Below the pieces are notes generated by a model. That model saw only the letters and a program-made list of their open reading frames with translations. It was not told the origin of the DNA and searched no databases. The position numbers and the translations under genes were made by a program. Shown here in pieces: positions 34,886 to 43,417 of a DNA stretch of 64,000 nt. The DNA is from Xylanimonas cellulosilytica (GTDB lineage: Bacteria; Actinomycetota; Actinomycetes; Actinomycetales; Actinomycetaceae). Location of the stretch: the NCBI GenBank assembly GCA_001072465.1, contig JVKM01000036.1, positions 62,001-126,000 of the forward strand, given 5' to 3'. Position 1 is the stretch's first letter, and every line of letters begins with the position of its first letter.

Positions 34886-37800
34886 TCGAGGAGCCCGCGC
34901 AGGTCCGCCTCGCTCAGGCGAGCGCCCGTCCCGGTCCCGTTCATCACCGAAGAAATCAGCTGACGCTTGCGGTCCTGAAGCTCCACAACCTTCGCTTCGA
35001 TCGTGTCAGTCGCGACCATTCGATAGACGTTGACTTTCTTCGTCTGGCCAATGCGGTGCGCGCGATCAATCGCCTGCTCTTCCGCGGCAGGATTCCACCA
35101 AGGGTCCATGACGTAGACGTAGTCCGCCTCGGTGAGGGTCAATCCCGAGCCACCAGCCTTCAGTGAGATGAGGAAGACTTGCGCATCGCCCGAGCGGAAC
35201 CTCTCAATGACGTCGGCGCGACCACGCGTCGACCCATCCAGCTGCACGACGGATATTCCACGGCGCTCAAGCATGTGCCGGATACGTTCCAGGAACGAGG
35301 TAAACTGGCTGAACACCAGCGCCTGATGCCCGAGAGGCACGATCTCGTCCAGCCGATCCGCCAGGTACTCGATTTTTGCCGACCCCACGTGCGCGTACGA
35401 CTCCTCGACGAGAGCCGGATCGAGCGCTAGCTGACGCAGTCTCGTAATCGACGCAAGCACACTCATTCGGTTCGCATCCACGTCGCGTAGCAGATCGAGA
35501 ATCCGTGCGCGCTCGCGGGCGAGATACTGGTCGTAGATATGGCGGTGTTCCTTGCCTAAATCGACGCGCACAATGTCGACGATCTTGTCGGGCAGATCCG
35601 GAGCGACCTCCTCCTTCGTGCGCCGCAGAACAAAGGGCGCAACATAGGCTGTCAGACGCCCGAGCATCGCCGGGTCCGCGCCGTTTTCGATGGGCCTGCG
35701 TACCTGCTGTTGGAACGTTTCCCACGGGGGCAGGAGGCCTGGGCACGTTAAGGAAAGCAACGACCACAGGTCTCCCAGCGAGTTTTCGATGGGGGTACCC
35801 GAGACCGCCAACTTCCAGGGCGACTCAAGATCGCGAAGCGCACGGTAGGTAGCGGTACGAGGGTTTTTCACCGCTTGCGCTTCATCGATGACAACTCCGC
35901 CGAGGCGCACCTGGTTCCACTGCTCCGCCTCCAGGCGGGCAAGCGTGTAGGAGGTGACGACGATATCCGCATCAACAACCTCCTCACCGATCGTCGTCCC
36001 CCGGCGCGCGGCTGTTTCCGTCACCGCGCGCACACGCAGGTGTGGCGTGAAGGTATGCGCCTGGTCTATCCACACGCCGACGACGGAGGTCGGTGCCACG
36101 ACGAGAACCGGAGAGGGATCACCGGCGGGTGTATGCGCTCGCAGCGCTGCCACAGCCGACAGGATCTGAACGGTTTTACCCAGGCCCATGTCATCAGCCA
36201 GAATTCCACCGATGCCGCCGGACAGGCGAGCCGTCAACCACGCGTGCCCGTGCCGCTGGTACGGGCGCAGGATCGAACTCAGCGACGGCACCGGCGGCAC
36301 ACCTCTATCTGCGGAGCCGTCGCGCAGCGGAGCAATCCGTGTCCTCCACGCGTCGCTGATGCTCAGGTGGTCGGATGTGCTCGCGAATAGATCGACGACG
36401 CCGACCTGCATCGGCGTGAGCCTGACCCCCTCGCCGTCCCACCCCGCCAGCGTGCGCGCCTCTTCAAGCAACGTCGCCAAGGATCGAATACGTGAGCCGT
36501 CGAGGCGTACCCACGTTCCCTCAACCTCGACGTACGCCTGCCCGCCTGCGATCGCTTCGAGCGCATCGCGTACGCTGATCGTGACGGCACCGACGCGCAG
36601 GCGCACGTTGAGGTCAAACCAGTCGCGTTCGGCCGGATCGACGCTCACATCGACATCGAATCCGTCTTCTCGCACGTCGATGGCACGCACATCCTCCGCT
36701 ACGTCCCACACGAGGCCATCAATGCCCTCGGAATCGACAACCGCTTCCAAAAACGCGGGAACACGCCACGGAGACAGCCTCCCCGTCGTCGGAGGGGCGG
36801 TCCACAGGGTGGAGTCCAACCCGCGTCCCCACAACTCGACGCGCCCCACGATCTCAGCCACGGCCTCGTCGTCCGCGCAGTGGGCCACAGGAGTGCGCGA
36901 GCGCGACTCACCCTGACGATACTCGGCCCACCAGCGCACAACGACAGATTCACCGTCGCGTCGCACCGTGCCCACGAGGGACACGTCCGGGCGAGCCTGA
37001 GCGTCAAAAGTGCCATCGGAGGACGCCATCGAAAAACGCCTGAGGAGGGCGGGCAGCCACGTGCCACGAAACTGAGCGACATCGGCGGCAGGAATATGCA
37101 GGCCTCGATCGAGAGGAAAGCCGTCGAGCGTTCCCACCCCCTCAATGCGTGCGATCGCGCGCCCTCCATCCAGCAACAGCACACTCGCGTCGCGGTCGAT
37201 GCGCGGCCTCGTGATCACCTCGTCTCCGTTACGCGCGACGACTCTTACGTCAAGGCCGTCGTCACCGGAGCGCACATCGATGTCCGCGTCCCACGTCGTG
37301 TGCGAAAGCACAACCTTCTCATCTGCCTCGGGTGAGGCGTAGAGCTCAACCCCGGCCCGTACCAGGCGTGCCAGCCACGCGTAGGCATGCTCACCCAGCG
37401 AACTGAGCGTCACTTCCGTACGCGAGTGCCACGAACGCGATTCACGCGACAGGCGGTAGCCCTCACGCATGAGAGAGACGTGCGTCGGATCCAGCCCGTC
37501 TGTCACCGACGCCCACTGCGTCGCCGTCAGATCGAGCCATGAGGCCCTCTTTGTCGTCCACCCGGATGAGGAGCTTCGGCGCAGCGGGATGAGAGATGGC
37601 TCGACCCCGGGATCATGCGCATCGACGACGAGGGCCAACGGCTCGCCCAGGCGGTCCCGGTCGGAGCCCAGCATCTGCTCGAGGACACGGCTCCACTCGG
37701 GCACCGAGCGCTGCTTGTCGCGGGCATCTTCGCGTCCGACGATGAGCATCGCAACCGTATGGGGACAGTCACTGCGCAGCGGGCATGCACACGCGAGAGA

Positions 37801-38013
37801 CGGACGCACAGCGCCCTGTGCGACGCGCACGCGATAGGTCAGCCCGGCTTCCTTCACGCGCGCTTCAGCCTGTTCCCCATCCTCGCTCCAGGAGAATTCA
37901 CGAACCGCGCCACTGCGCGCTAAACGCAGGCCGTTCGCCCACGCCGCCGGGCCAACGAGGGCCATCATGTCATCATCCGACAGTGAGGCCAGCGTGTGCG
38001 ACAGAGATACCAT
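34882..38013 (-). CDS. SWIM zinc-finger SNF2-family helicase
   Basis: 1043-aa SWI2/SNF2 ATPase. An N-terminal SWIM zinc finger (CACPLRSDCPH, Cys75, Cys77, Cys83, His85) is followed by a long variable region and the two RecA-like domains from about residue 580: ILADDMGLGKTVQIL, VVIDEAQAVKNPRTATYRALRDL, and in the second half QALVFSQFTSFLERI, LDGSTRGRADVIERF and ADYVYVMDPWWNPAAEEQAIDRAHRIGQTKKVNVYR. Bacterial SNF2/HepA-like proteins remodel RNA polymerase or DNA-protein complexes; a DNA-repair link is suggested by its place between dnaE2 and imuB. TAGACT (38025-38020) ends six bases before the ATG. Confidence 0.93.
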   Translation of the reverse strand: MVSLSHTLASLSDDDMMALVGPAAWANGLRLARSGAVREFSWSEDGEQAEARVKEAGLTYRVRVAQGAVRPSLACACPLRSDCPHTVAMLIVGREDARDKQRSVPEWSRVLEQMLGSDRDRLGEPLALVVDAHDPGVEPSLIPLRRSSSSGWTTKRASWLDLTATQWASVTDGLDPTHVSLMREGYRLSRESRSWHSRTEVTLSSLGEHAYAWLARLVRAGVELYASPEADEKVVLSHTTWDADIDVRSGDDGLDVRVVARNGDEVITRPRIDRDASVLLLDGGRAIARIEGVGTLDGFPLDRGLHIPAADVAQFRGTWLPALLRRFSMASSDGTFDAQARPDVSLVGTVRRDGESVVVRWWAEYRQGESRSRTPVAHCADDEAVAEIVGRVELWGRGLDSTLWTAPPTTGRLSPWRVPAFLEAVVDSEGIDGLVWDVAEDVRAIDVREDGFDVDVSVDPAERDWFDLNVRLRVGAVTISVRDALEAIAGGQAYVEVEGTWVRLDGSRIRSLATLLEEARTLAGWDGEGVRLTPMQVGVVDLFASTSDHLSISDAWRTRIAPLRDGSADRGVPPVPSLSSILRPYQRHGHAWLTARLSGGIGGILADDMGLGKTVQILSAVAALRAHTPAGDPSPVLVVAPTSVVGVWIDQAHTFTPHLRVRAVTETAARRGTTIGEEVVDADIVVTSYTLARLEAEQWNQVRLGGVVIDEAQAVKNPRTATYRALRDLESPWKLAVSGTPIENSLGDLWSLLSLTCPGLLPPWETFQQQVRRPIENGADPAMLGRLTAYVAPFVLRRTKEEVAPDLPDKIVDIVRVDLGKEHRHIYDQYLARERARILDLLRDVDANRMSVLASITRLRQLALDPALVEESYAHVGSAKIEYLADRLDEIVPLGHQALVFSQFTSFLERIRHMLERRGISVVQLDGSTRGRADVIERFRSGDAQVFLISLKAGGSGLTLTEADYVYVMDPWWNPAAEEQAIDRAHRIGQTKKVNVYRMVATDTIEAKVVELQDRKRQLISSVMNGTGTGARLSEADLRGLLD

Positions 38014-38052
38014 CCTTTCAGTCTACGGCACCCACCCATCCCCAGCACCGGC

Positions 38053-39606
38053 TCACTGGGCCAGCCCCTCGATCGCCCACTCCCCTTCCTTCCAGACGAG
38101 GAGAACGTCCCGTCCATCCTCAAGCAGAGCCCTCATGTAGGCGCGCGGTCTCTCCTGCGCCCACCACCGACCTCCCACTGGCCAGGGTCCTTCCACGCGT
38201 GCGATAGCCGCGCGGCGCCCCCTCCCCGACACGGATTGCGAGACATCACGCTCGCTCACGAGGTAGGCGGGTGTGGCACTCAAGGTTCCTCGGCGGTCCA
38301 CACGCACATCGTCGAAGGCACCCGATGCGCCAACGATCCTCACACGCACGGGCTCGTCAAAAAGCGTCGCCGGAGGATGAGTGATGCGTCCCTCCCACGC
38401 CCCCTCGCGCGGGCGAAGGGGAGGCTTGCTCCCCCATCTGGTCATCACAACACGGCTGCGCGGATCGTATCCGCCCTGCACCCGCGGAATCAGCAGAGAA
38501 TCCGGCCCCGCCATCCCCTGGATACGCACGACGCTGCGCGAGACATCGCGCTCGCGGTCTGACCGCCCCCACAGTGCTGATGCACTGCGCCCCACCCGCG
38601 GATCGCACGCGGTGACGCGTATGCAGGTCACCGCGCCACTGGGGCCTTCGATACCCGAAGTCCACCCCGCGAGCGTCCACCGGACACGCAGCGCAACATC
38701 CTCGGATACGCACACGTCGCATCCACTCCACGTGCGAGTGCGCTGACCGCCCCCGGCATCCTCCACATCGATGCGCAGGGTCTGCGAGACGAGCCCGCTC
38801 CGCACCAGCCTCTGAGACAGATCTCGTGCGATGCGGTGAATGGGCACCATCATCGTATCGATGGATTCTCCGCCCACATCAATGACGCACTCCATCGTGA
38901 TGTCTGGCTGAATGCGACCGGCCAGCGTGATGGCGCTGTCGCCTCCGGAGGCGAGATTCCAGAGTTGTTCACCGACGTCACCGAAGCGCTCGCACACACG
39001 GCCTCGCCCCAGTGCCAGAAAATCCGCGCACGTGTGGACGCCTAGGCCTGTCAATAGCTCGATGGCCTCAGCTGCTCTATCAGCCATCGCGACAGGAACG
39101 GCCCACAGGGCACGATGTAACGGGATGCGCCCCAGGAATAATTGGTTTTCTCCGGCAGGAACAATGCGTCCCTCGCGCGCCGCCTCCAGGGATGCGACCG
39201 GACCATCGGCGATGCCAACAAAACATTCAACGCCGACGGCTTCCTCGATCGCCGACACCAGAGCCGAGGCCGCGGCCTCCTCACTCCCATGCCAACGGGC
39301 GGGACCGCGCGCCCGGCACCTGGCCACCCCGGGGCGCACGCACTCCACCCCGGCCGCCACTGAATCGAAAGCATCGACAACGGCGCTAAACGCTCGTGCC
39401 TCGCGATCAGGGTCGCGAGGTAAGCAGATGAGATCGGGACACACATACGTCGCCTCTCGTATGCTCATGCCGCTCCTCACTCCGGCGCTCCGAGCAGCGC
39501 CGCTGGCAACCTCGATGCGTTCGCTGTGCACGACAGCCCCAGTGCCACCCGGCGGCAGATCGACCACGAGGCAGTGGACGGGCCAATCGGGCACCCACAC
39601 CACCAT
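38053..39606 (-). CDS. imuB: ImuB-type Y-family polymerase-like protein
   Basis: 517-aa inactive Y-family relative that acts as adapter for DnaE2 in SOS mutagenesis. The N-terminus reads VVWVPDWPVHCLVV; true Y-polymerases carry a catalytic DxD there, so the metal site is lost, as known for ImuB. Later segments (ARAFSAVVDAFDSVAAGVE; LTGLGVHTCADFLALGRGRVCERFG helix-hairpin-helix; little-finger-like region; C-terminal arm) follow the family. ATG 39606 is chosen over GTG 39615 because AGGTG lies six bases upstream. It follows imuA' directly. Confidence 0.88.
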   Translation of the reverse strand: MVVWVPDWPVHCLVVDLPPGGTGAVVHSERIEVASGAARSAGVRSGMSIREATYVCPDLICLPRDPDREARAFSAVVDAFDSVAAGVECVRPGVARCRARGPARWHGSEEAAASALVSAIEEAVGVECFVGIADGPVASLEAAREGRIVPAGENQLFLGRIPLHRALWAVPVAMADRAAEAIELLTGLGVHTCADFLALGRGRVCERFGDVGEQLWNLASGGDSAITLAGRIQPDITMECVIDVGGESIDTMMVPIHRIARDLSQRLVRSGLVSQTLRIDVEDAGGGQRTRTWSGCDVCVSEDVALRVRWTLAGWTSGIEGPSGAVTCIRVTACDPRVGRSASALWGRSDRERDVSRSVVRIQGMAGPDSLLIPRVQGGYDPRSRVVMTRWGSKPPLRPREGAWEGRITHPPATLFDEPVRVRIVGASGAFDDVRVDRRGTLSATPAYLVSERDVSQSVSGRGRRAAIARVEGPWPVGGRWWAQERPRAYMRALLEDGRDVLLVWKEGEWAIEGLAQ

Positions 39607-39615
39607 GTCACGCAC

Positions 39616-40098
39616 CTAGACCACCAGCCGCATTCGTCGGCGCAGCGCTTCACGAGAAAGCCCCGGCCAGGGGCGCAGTGTCACGATGGTGCGTCCCATC
39701 GATCGGGCCCGAGCCGCCAGGGCCCGCTGCTGTGCGCCGGACAGTTCAGGAATATCAAGGCAGACAACATCGCAGGCCTCTATCAGAAGGGAACACAGGT
39801 CCCCCACCTGGTGATCTTTCCCCGCGTTTAACACCAGTACACGGTCGAGGTCCATCCCCTGCTGTGAGGCCCATTCCCAGCCGATATTCCTCACTCCGCA
39901 CACGCCGATCCACCCCTCGGAGGGACATGCATCGATCAGCAATCGGATGAGTTCAGCTCTGCCAGTCGGCCCCAGAAGGACGGGAGAAATCCCCGCCTGC
40001 GCATGCTCGATATCGTCACGCGCTCGCAGGCCAACAGCCTGTTCGGCACGGTTTAACACGTCGCGCGCCGCCAGTAGTCGCGCGTGCGCATCGGCCAT
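39616..40098 (-). CDS. imuA': ImuA'-like RecA-fold protein
   Basis: 160-aa protein upstream of imuB. It has a RecA-like core without an evident Walker A: PVLLGPTGRAELIRLLIDACPSEGWIGVCGVRNIGWEWASQQGMDLDRVLVLNAG...CSLLIEACDVVCLDIPELSGAQQRALAARARSMGRTIVTLRPW. This resembles the ImuA' proteins of mycobacteria, which bridge RecA and ImuB. The call rests on gene order, LexA box and weak motif similarity. ATG 40098 has GGAGGGGGAG upstream; the frame to 40158 crosses the SOS box. Confidence 0.7.
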   Translation of the reverse strand: MADAHARLLAARDVLNRAEQAVGLRARDDIEHAQAGISPVLLGPTGRAELIRLLIDACPSEGWIGVCGVRNIGWEWASQQGMDLDRVLVLNAGKDHQVGDLCSLLIEACDVVCLDIPELSGAQQRALAARARSMGRTIVTLRPWPGLSREALRRRMRLVV

Positions 40099-40116
40099 AA
40101 CTCCCCCTCCCAGCAA

Positions 40117-40132
40117 TAGAACATGTGTTCGA
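40117..40132 (-). promoter_or_regulatory. LexA (SOS) box of imuA'-imuB
   Basis: TCGAACACATGTTCTA differs from the dnaE2 box at one spacer base and has the same single deviation from the TCGAAC-N4-GTTCGA consensus. It lies 19 bases upstream of the imuA' start. TATTGC just downstream is a weak -10. Confidence 0.9.
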
Positions 40133-40227
40133 TAGTGGAAGTGTAGAACCCCGCTCATACATCTGCGTCCCGAACGCCGATCGCGCGCGAATAGGTCACA
40201 ATGGAAACACCGAGAAAAGGAGCACGC

Positions 40228-40755
40228 ATGAACATCGACCAGCGCCCCCTTGCCCCCAACCCCTACGAGGGCCTGGAAGTCCCCACGTTTACACTGTCAT
40301 CGAGCGTTCTCACCGACGGCGCACCCATGCCCGAGTCGGCGACCGCCGAGGCCGGATCTCTTTCCCCGGATCTCACGTGGCATGGTTTCCCCGAGAATAC
40401 GGCAAGCTTCATGCTGACCTGCTTTGATCCGGATGCCCCGATCCCCTCGGGCTGGTGGCACTGGGCAATTCTTGACATCCCGTCATCCATGACCCACCTG
40501 GAGGCGGGCGCCGGAGCATCCGACCTCATGCTGGACGGTCCGGCTTTCCACCTGCGCGGCGATGCGGGCGAGGCCTCCTACTTCGGAGCCGCTCCCCCCA
40601 CCGGCGACCGCCCCCACCGCTACGTATTCACGGTGCACGCCCTCGATACGGATTCGCTGGGGCTCGACGACGACGCGACCCCAGCCATGGCCTCGTTCGC
40701 GGCGCTCGAGCACACGATCGCACGCGCCTCCCTGACCGTGACCCACCAGGCCTAA
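40228..40755 (+). CDS. YbhB/YbcL-type phosphatidylethanolamine-binding protein
   Basis: 175-aa PEBP (Raf-kinase-inhibitor-like) protein. Family motifs: [15 protein letters not shown]...[40 protein letters not shown] (the DPDAP and GWWHW ligand-pocket residues) and [23 protein letters not shown]. The role in bacteria is not known. The start at 40228 has AAAGGAG eight bases upstream; an ATG at 40201 lies within the candidate -10 CACAAT. It probably shares a transcript with trmL. Confidence 0.9.
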   Translation: [175 protein letters not shown]

Positions 40756-40760
40756 GGATT

Positions 40761-41222
40761 ATGCTGCACATTATTTTTTGGGAGCCGGAAATCCCCGGCA
40801 ATACGGGAGCCGCTATTCGCTTGTCCGCGTGCACCGGATCGATGCTGCACTTGGTCAAGCCACTGGGCTTCGACATGGACGACGCGAAGCTCCGCCGCGC
40901 AGGCCTGGACTACCACGACCTCGCGCACGTCATGGTGCACGATTCCCTCGATGAGGCACTCGCCGAGGTTCCAGGGCGCGTCTGGGCGCTCACGGGCCAC
41001 GCAACCACCATGTACTCCGACGTCTCCTATGCCGATGGAGACGGTCTCCTTTTTGGGCGCGAGTCGGTCGGCCTCTCCGAGGATGCGATGCATCATCCGC
41101 GCGTGGAGGATCGCGTGCGCATTCAGATGGTCGACGGCGTGCGCTCCCTCAACTTGGCCAACTCCGCATCGATCGTGCTGTACGAGGCCTGGCGACAGCT
41201 GGGCTTCCCGAACGGCATCTAA
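40761..41222 (+). CDS. trmL: tRNA (cytidine/uridine-34-2'-O)-methyltransferase
   Basis: SPOUT methyltransferase that 2'-O-methylates the wobble base of tRNA-Leu isoacceptors. The 153-aa length is the minimal TrmL size. Motifs are EPEIPGNTGAAIRLSACTG, LLFGRESVGLSEDAM and RIQMVDGVRSLNLANSASIVLYEAWRQ (the trefoil-knot SAM site). It follows the PEBP gene by five bases, with AAGGA upstream. Confidence 0.95.
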   Translation: MLHIIFWEPEIPGNTGAAIRLSACTGSMLHLVKPLGFDMDDAKLRRAGLDYHDLAHVMVHDSLDEALAEVPGRVWALTGHATTMYSDVSYADGDGLLFGRESVGLSEDAMHHPRVEDRVRIQMVDGVRSLNLANSASIVLYEAWRQLGFPNGI

Positions 41223-41243
41223 CTCCACGACGGAAAGATGACG

Positions 41244-41281
41244 AACGAGGCCCGGGCCGGATTACTCCGCCGGGCCTCGTT
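41244..41281 (+). terminator. Terminator after trmL
   Basis: AACGAGGCCCGG pairs perfectly with CCGGGCCTCGTT (12 bp) around a 14-base loop, followed by a short T-containing run. It lies between trmL (plus) and the converging membrane-protein gene and may serve both strands. Confidence 0.78.
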
Positions 41282-41312
41282 TACTGCGTTTATCGTTGGA
41301 TGAAACAGTGGG

Positions 41313-41804
41313 TCAGTGCGCCCTCCATGGGGTGGACGGACGTTCGACCTGCTCTGCGAGTGAGACGATCCTGCGCGGATTCGAGCGCCACATCCAGATC
41401 AAGCCGATGATCGACACAATGAGGGGCAGGAAGTAGAAGTCAGCGCCGAGGCCCGTCCAGGCTGAGCGCGCGGAATTCAGCTCATCCAAGCCAAGCGATG
41501 CGACCCACAAAATAATCGGAATGGCGATCGACAAAGAGATCGTGACCCAACCAACCATGCGCATGCGTCGCCCGTTGTGGGTGAGCGCCGTGGCCGCGAT
41601 GAGATAGTCGATACCCGCGAGGAGAGCAACGATGCGCGGCCCCCAGGGTTGCCCCTGCGCATGAAAAAGATCGAGGATAGCCGTCACAAGAATCCAGGCT
41701 CCGAGGAGCCAAAAGAGAGCAATGATGATGCGGCCAAGCCCAAGCGACGGCGGGCGCTGATCGCGCGCACCGACGGCCTCGTTCGTCGTCTCATGTCCGT
41801 GCAC
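41313..41804 (-). CDS. Four-helix membrane protein of unknown function
   Basis: 163-aa integral membrane protein. Four hydrophobic segments are visible: IIIALFWLLGAWILVTAILDLF, IVALLAGIDYLIAATALTH, MVGWVTISLSIAIPIILWVASLG and FYFLPLIVSIIGLIWMW, with short charged ends. I do not recognise a family. GTG at 41804 is chosen because TAGGAT (41817-41812) ends seven bases upstream, the leaderless pattern common in this window; longer frames start inside that promoter. Confidence 0.72.
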   Translation of the reverse strand: MHGHETTNEAVGARDQRPPSLGLGRIIIALFWLLGAWILVTAILDLFHAQGQPWGPRIVALLAGIDYLIAATALTHNGRRMRMVGWVTISLSIAIPIILWVASLGLDELNSARSAWTGLGADFYFLPLIVSIIGLIWMWRSNPRRIVSLAEQVERPSTPWRAH

Positions 41805-42016
41805 AGGTCTGATCCTACCGACAGCATTGTCGCGGCGCATCGCATGAGAGATGAGTGCCGCGAGCAACTAAGCCGTGTGGCCTGATGCACCGCGATGGAA
41901 CACCGAGCTTCAAGACAGCGTTGCACAAACGTGGGACAATGGGCCTATAAGGACCGTGAGGCCCGTCATGAAAACAACCATCTGAGCTTCGGCTCATCAG
42001 CGAGGAGTTTTAAACC

Positions 42017-43390
42017 TTGAGCGAATCGACCTACGACATCGTCATTCTGGGTGCGGGTTCCGGCGGCTACGCGACCGCCCTGCGCGCTGCGCAGCTGGGC
42101 ATGAAGGTCGCCCTCATCGACGGCGACAAGGTGGGCGGCACCTGCCTGCACCGCGGCTGCATCCCCACCAAGGCATACCTGCACGCCGCAGAAACGGCCG
42201 AGGCCGTGCGTGAGTCGTCCAAGTTCGGTGTCTCCTCCACCTTCAACGGCATTGACATGGCACAGGTGGGTAAGTACCGCGACTCCGTTATTTCCGGTCT
42301 GTACAAGGGCCTGCAGGGCCTGCTCAAGTCTCGCAACGTCGAGGTTATCTCCGGCTGGGGCCGCCTCGCCGACGCGAACACCATCGAGGTGAACGGCCAG
42401 CGCATTACCGGCCGCAACATCGTTCTGGCGACCGGATCCTACTCGCGTTCGATCCCCGGCCTCGAGATCGGTGGCCGCGTGATCTCCTCCGACCAGGCCC
42501 TTCAGATGGATTGGGTTCCTTCCTCCGCCGTTATTCTTGGCGGCGGCGTCATCGGTCTTGAGTTTGCCTCCGTGTGGCGCAGCTTCGGCGCCGAGGTCAC
42601 GATTATCGAGGCCCTCCCCCACCTCGCCAACAATGAGGACGAGGCCATTTCCAAGCAGCTCGAGCGCGCCTACCGCAAGCGCGGCATCAAGTTCCACACG
42701 AACACTCGCTTCGCCTCGGCCACGCAGAACGAGCAGGGCGTGCACGTCACGACCGAAGACGGCAAGGCTTTCGACGCCGACGTCCTTCTGGTCGCTGTCG
42801 GCCGTGGCCCCGTCACCGAGGGCCTGGGCTACGAGCAGGCCGGCATCACGCTGGATCGCGGCTTCGTCATCACCAACGACCGCCTGCACACCGGCGTTGG
42901 AAACATCTACGCGGTCGGCGACATCGTTCCCGGCCTTCAGCTGGCGCACCGCGGCTTCATGCAGGGCATCTTCGTCGCCGAAGAGATCGCCGGCCTGAAC
43001 CCGACCATGCAGGCTGATATCAACATCCCGCGCGTGACGTTCTGCGAGCCGGAGATTGCCTCCGTCGGCATGACCGAGAAGCAGGCACGTGAAAAGTTTG
43101 GAGACCAGGTACGCACCGTCGAGTACAACCTCGCCGGCAACGGAAAGTCGTCTATCCTGGCCACATCGGGCATCATCAAGCTGGTCTCGGTTGAGGGCGG
43201 TCCGATCGTGGGCTTCCACGGCATCGGCGCGCGCATCGGCGAGCAGATTGGTGAGGGCGAGCTCATGGTGAATTGGGAGGCATACCCCTCGGATGTCGCT
43301 TCCCTGATCCACGCACACCCCAGCCAGAACGAGTCGCTTGGTGAAGCGGCTATGGCGCTGGCAGGCAAGCCGCTCCACGTCCACAACTGA
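42017..43390 (+). CDS. lpdA: Dihydrolipoyl dehydrogenase (E3)
   Basis: Reoxidises dihydrolipoamide of 2-oxoacid dehydrogenase complexes with NAD. The 457-aa flavoprotein has the FAD site DIVILGAGSGGYATALRAA, the redox disulfide GGTCLHRGCIP, the NAD site SAVILGGGVIGLEFASVW, the second FAD motif YAVGDIVPG and the C-terminal HAHPSQNESLGEA base. The start is TTG, with GAGGAG about nine bases upstream. TATAAG near 41946 may be part of its promoter, and a small UUCG-loop hairpin (41983-41996) lies in the leader. It is directly followed by the E2 gene. Confidence 0.95.
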   Translation: MSESTYDIVILGAGSGGYATALRAAQLGMKVALIDGDKVGGTCLHRGCIPTKAYLHAAETAEAVRESSKFGVSSTFNGIDMAQVGKYRDSVISGLYKGLQGLLKSRNVEVISGWGRLADANTIEVNGQRITGRNIVLATGSYSRSIPGLEIGGRVISSDQALQMDWVPSSAVILGGGVIGLEFASVWRSFGAEVTIIEALPHLANNEDEAISKQLERAYRKRGIKFHTNTRFASATQNEQGVHVTTEDGKAFDADVLLVAVGRGPVTEGLGYEQAGITLDRGFVITNDRLHTGVGNIYAVGDIVPGLQLAHRGFMQGIFVAEEIAGLNPTMQADINIPRVTFCEPEIASVGMTEKQAREKFGDQVRTVEYNLAGNGKSSILATSGIIKLVSVEGGPIVGFHGIGARIGEQIGEGELMVNWEAYPSDVASLIHAHPSQNESLGEAAMALAGKPLHVHN

Positions 43391-43417
43391 CCGAAATTTT
43401 TTAATAGGAGAACACAC

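Noticed and set aside
41969-41986. Five-codon mini-ORF (ATG to TGA) in the lpdA leader as an attenuator peptide
   Set aside because: Encodes MKTTI without repeated regulatory codons or alternative stems; probably chance.
41966-43417. 483-codon minus-strand frame opposite lpdA
   Set aside because: lpdA carries all E3 motifs on the plus strand; the antisense frame has no recognisable feature.
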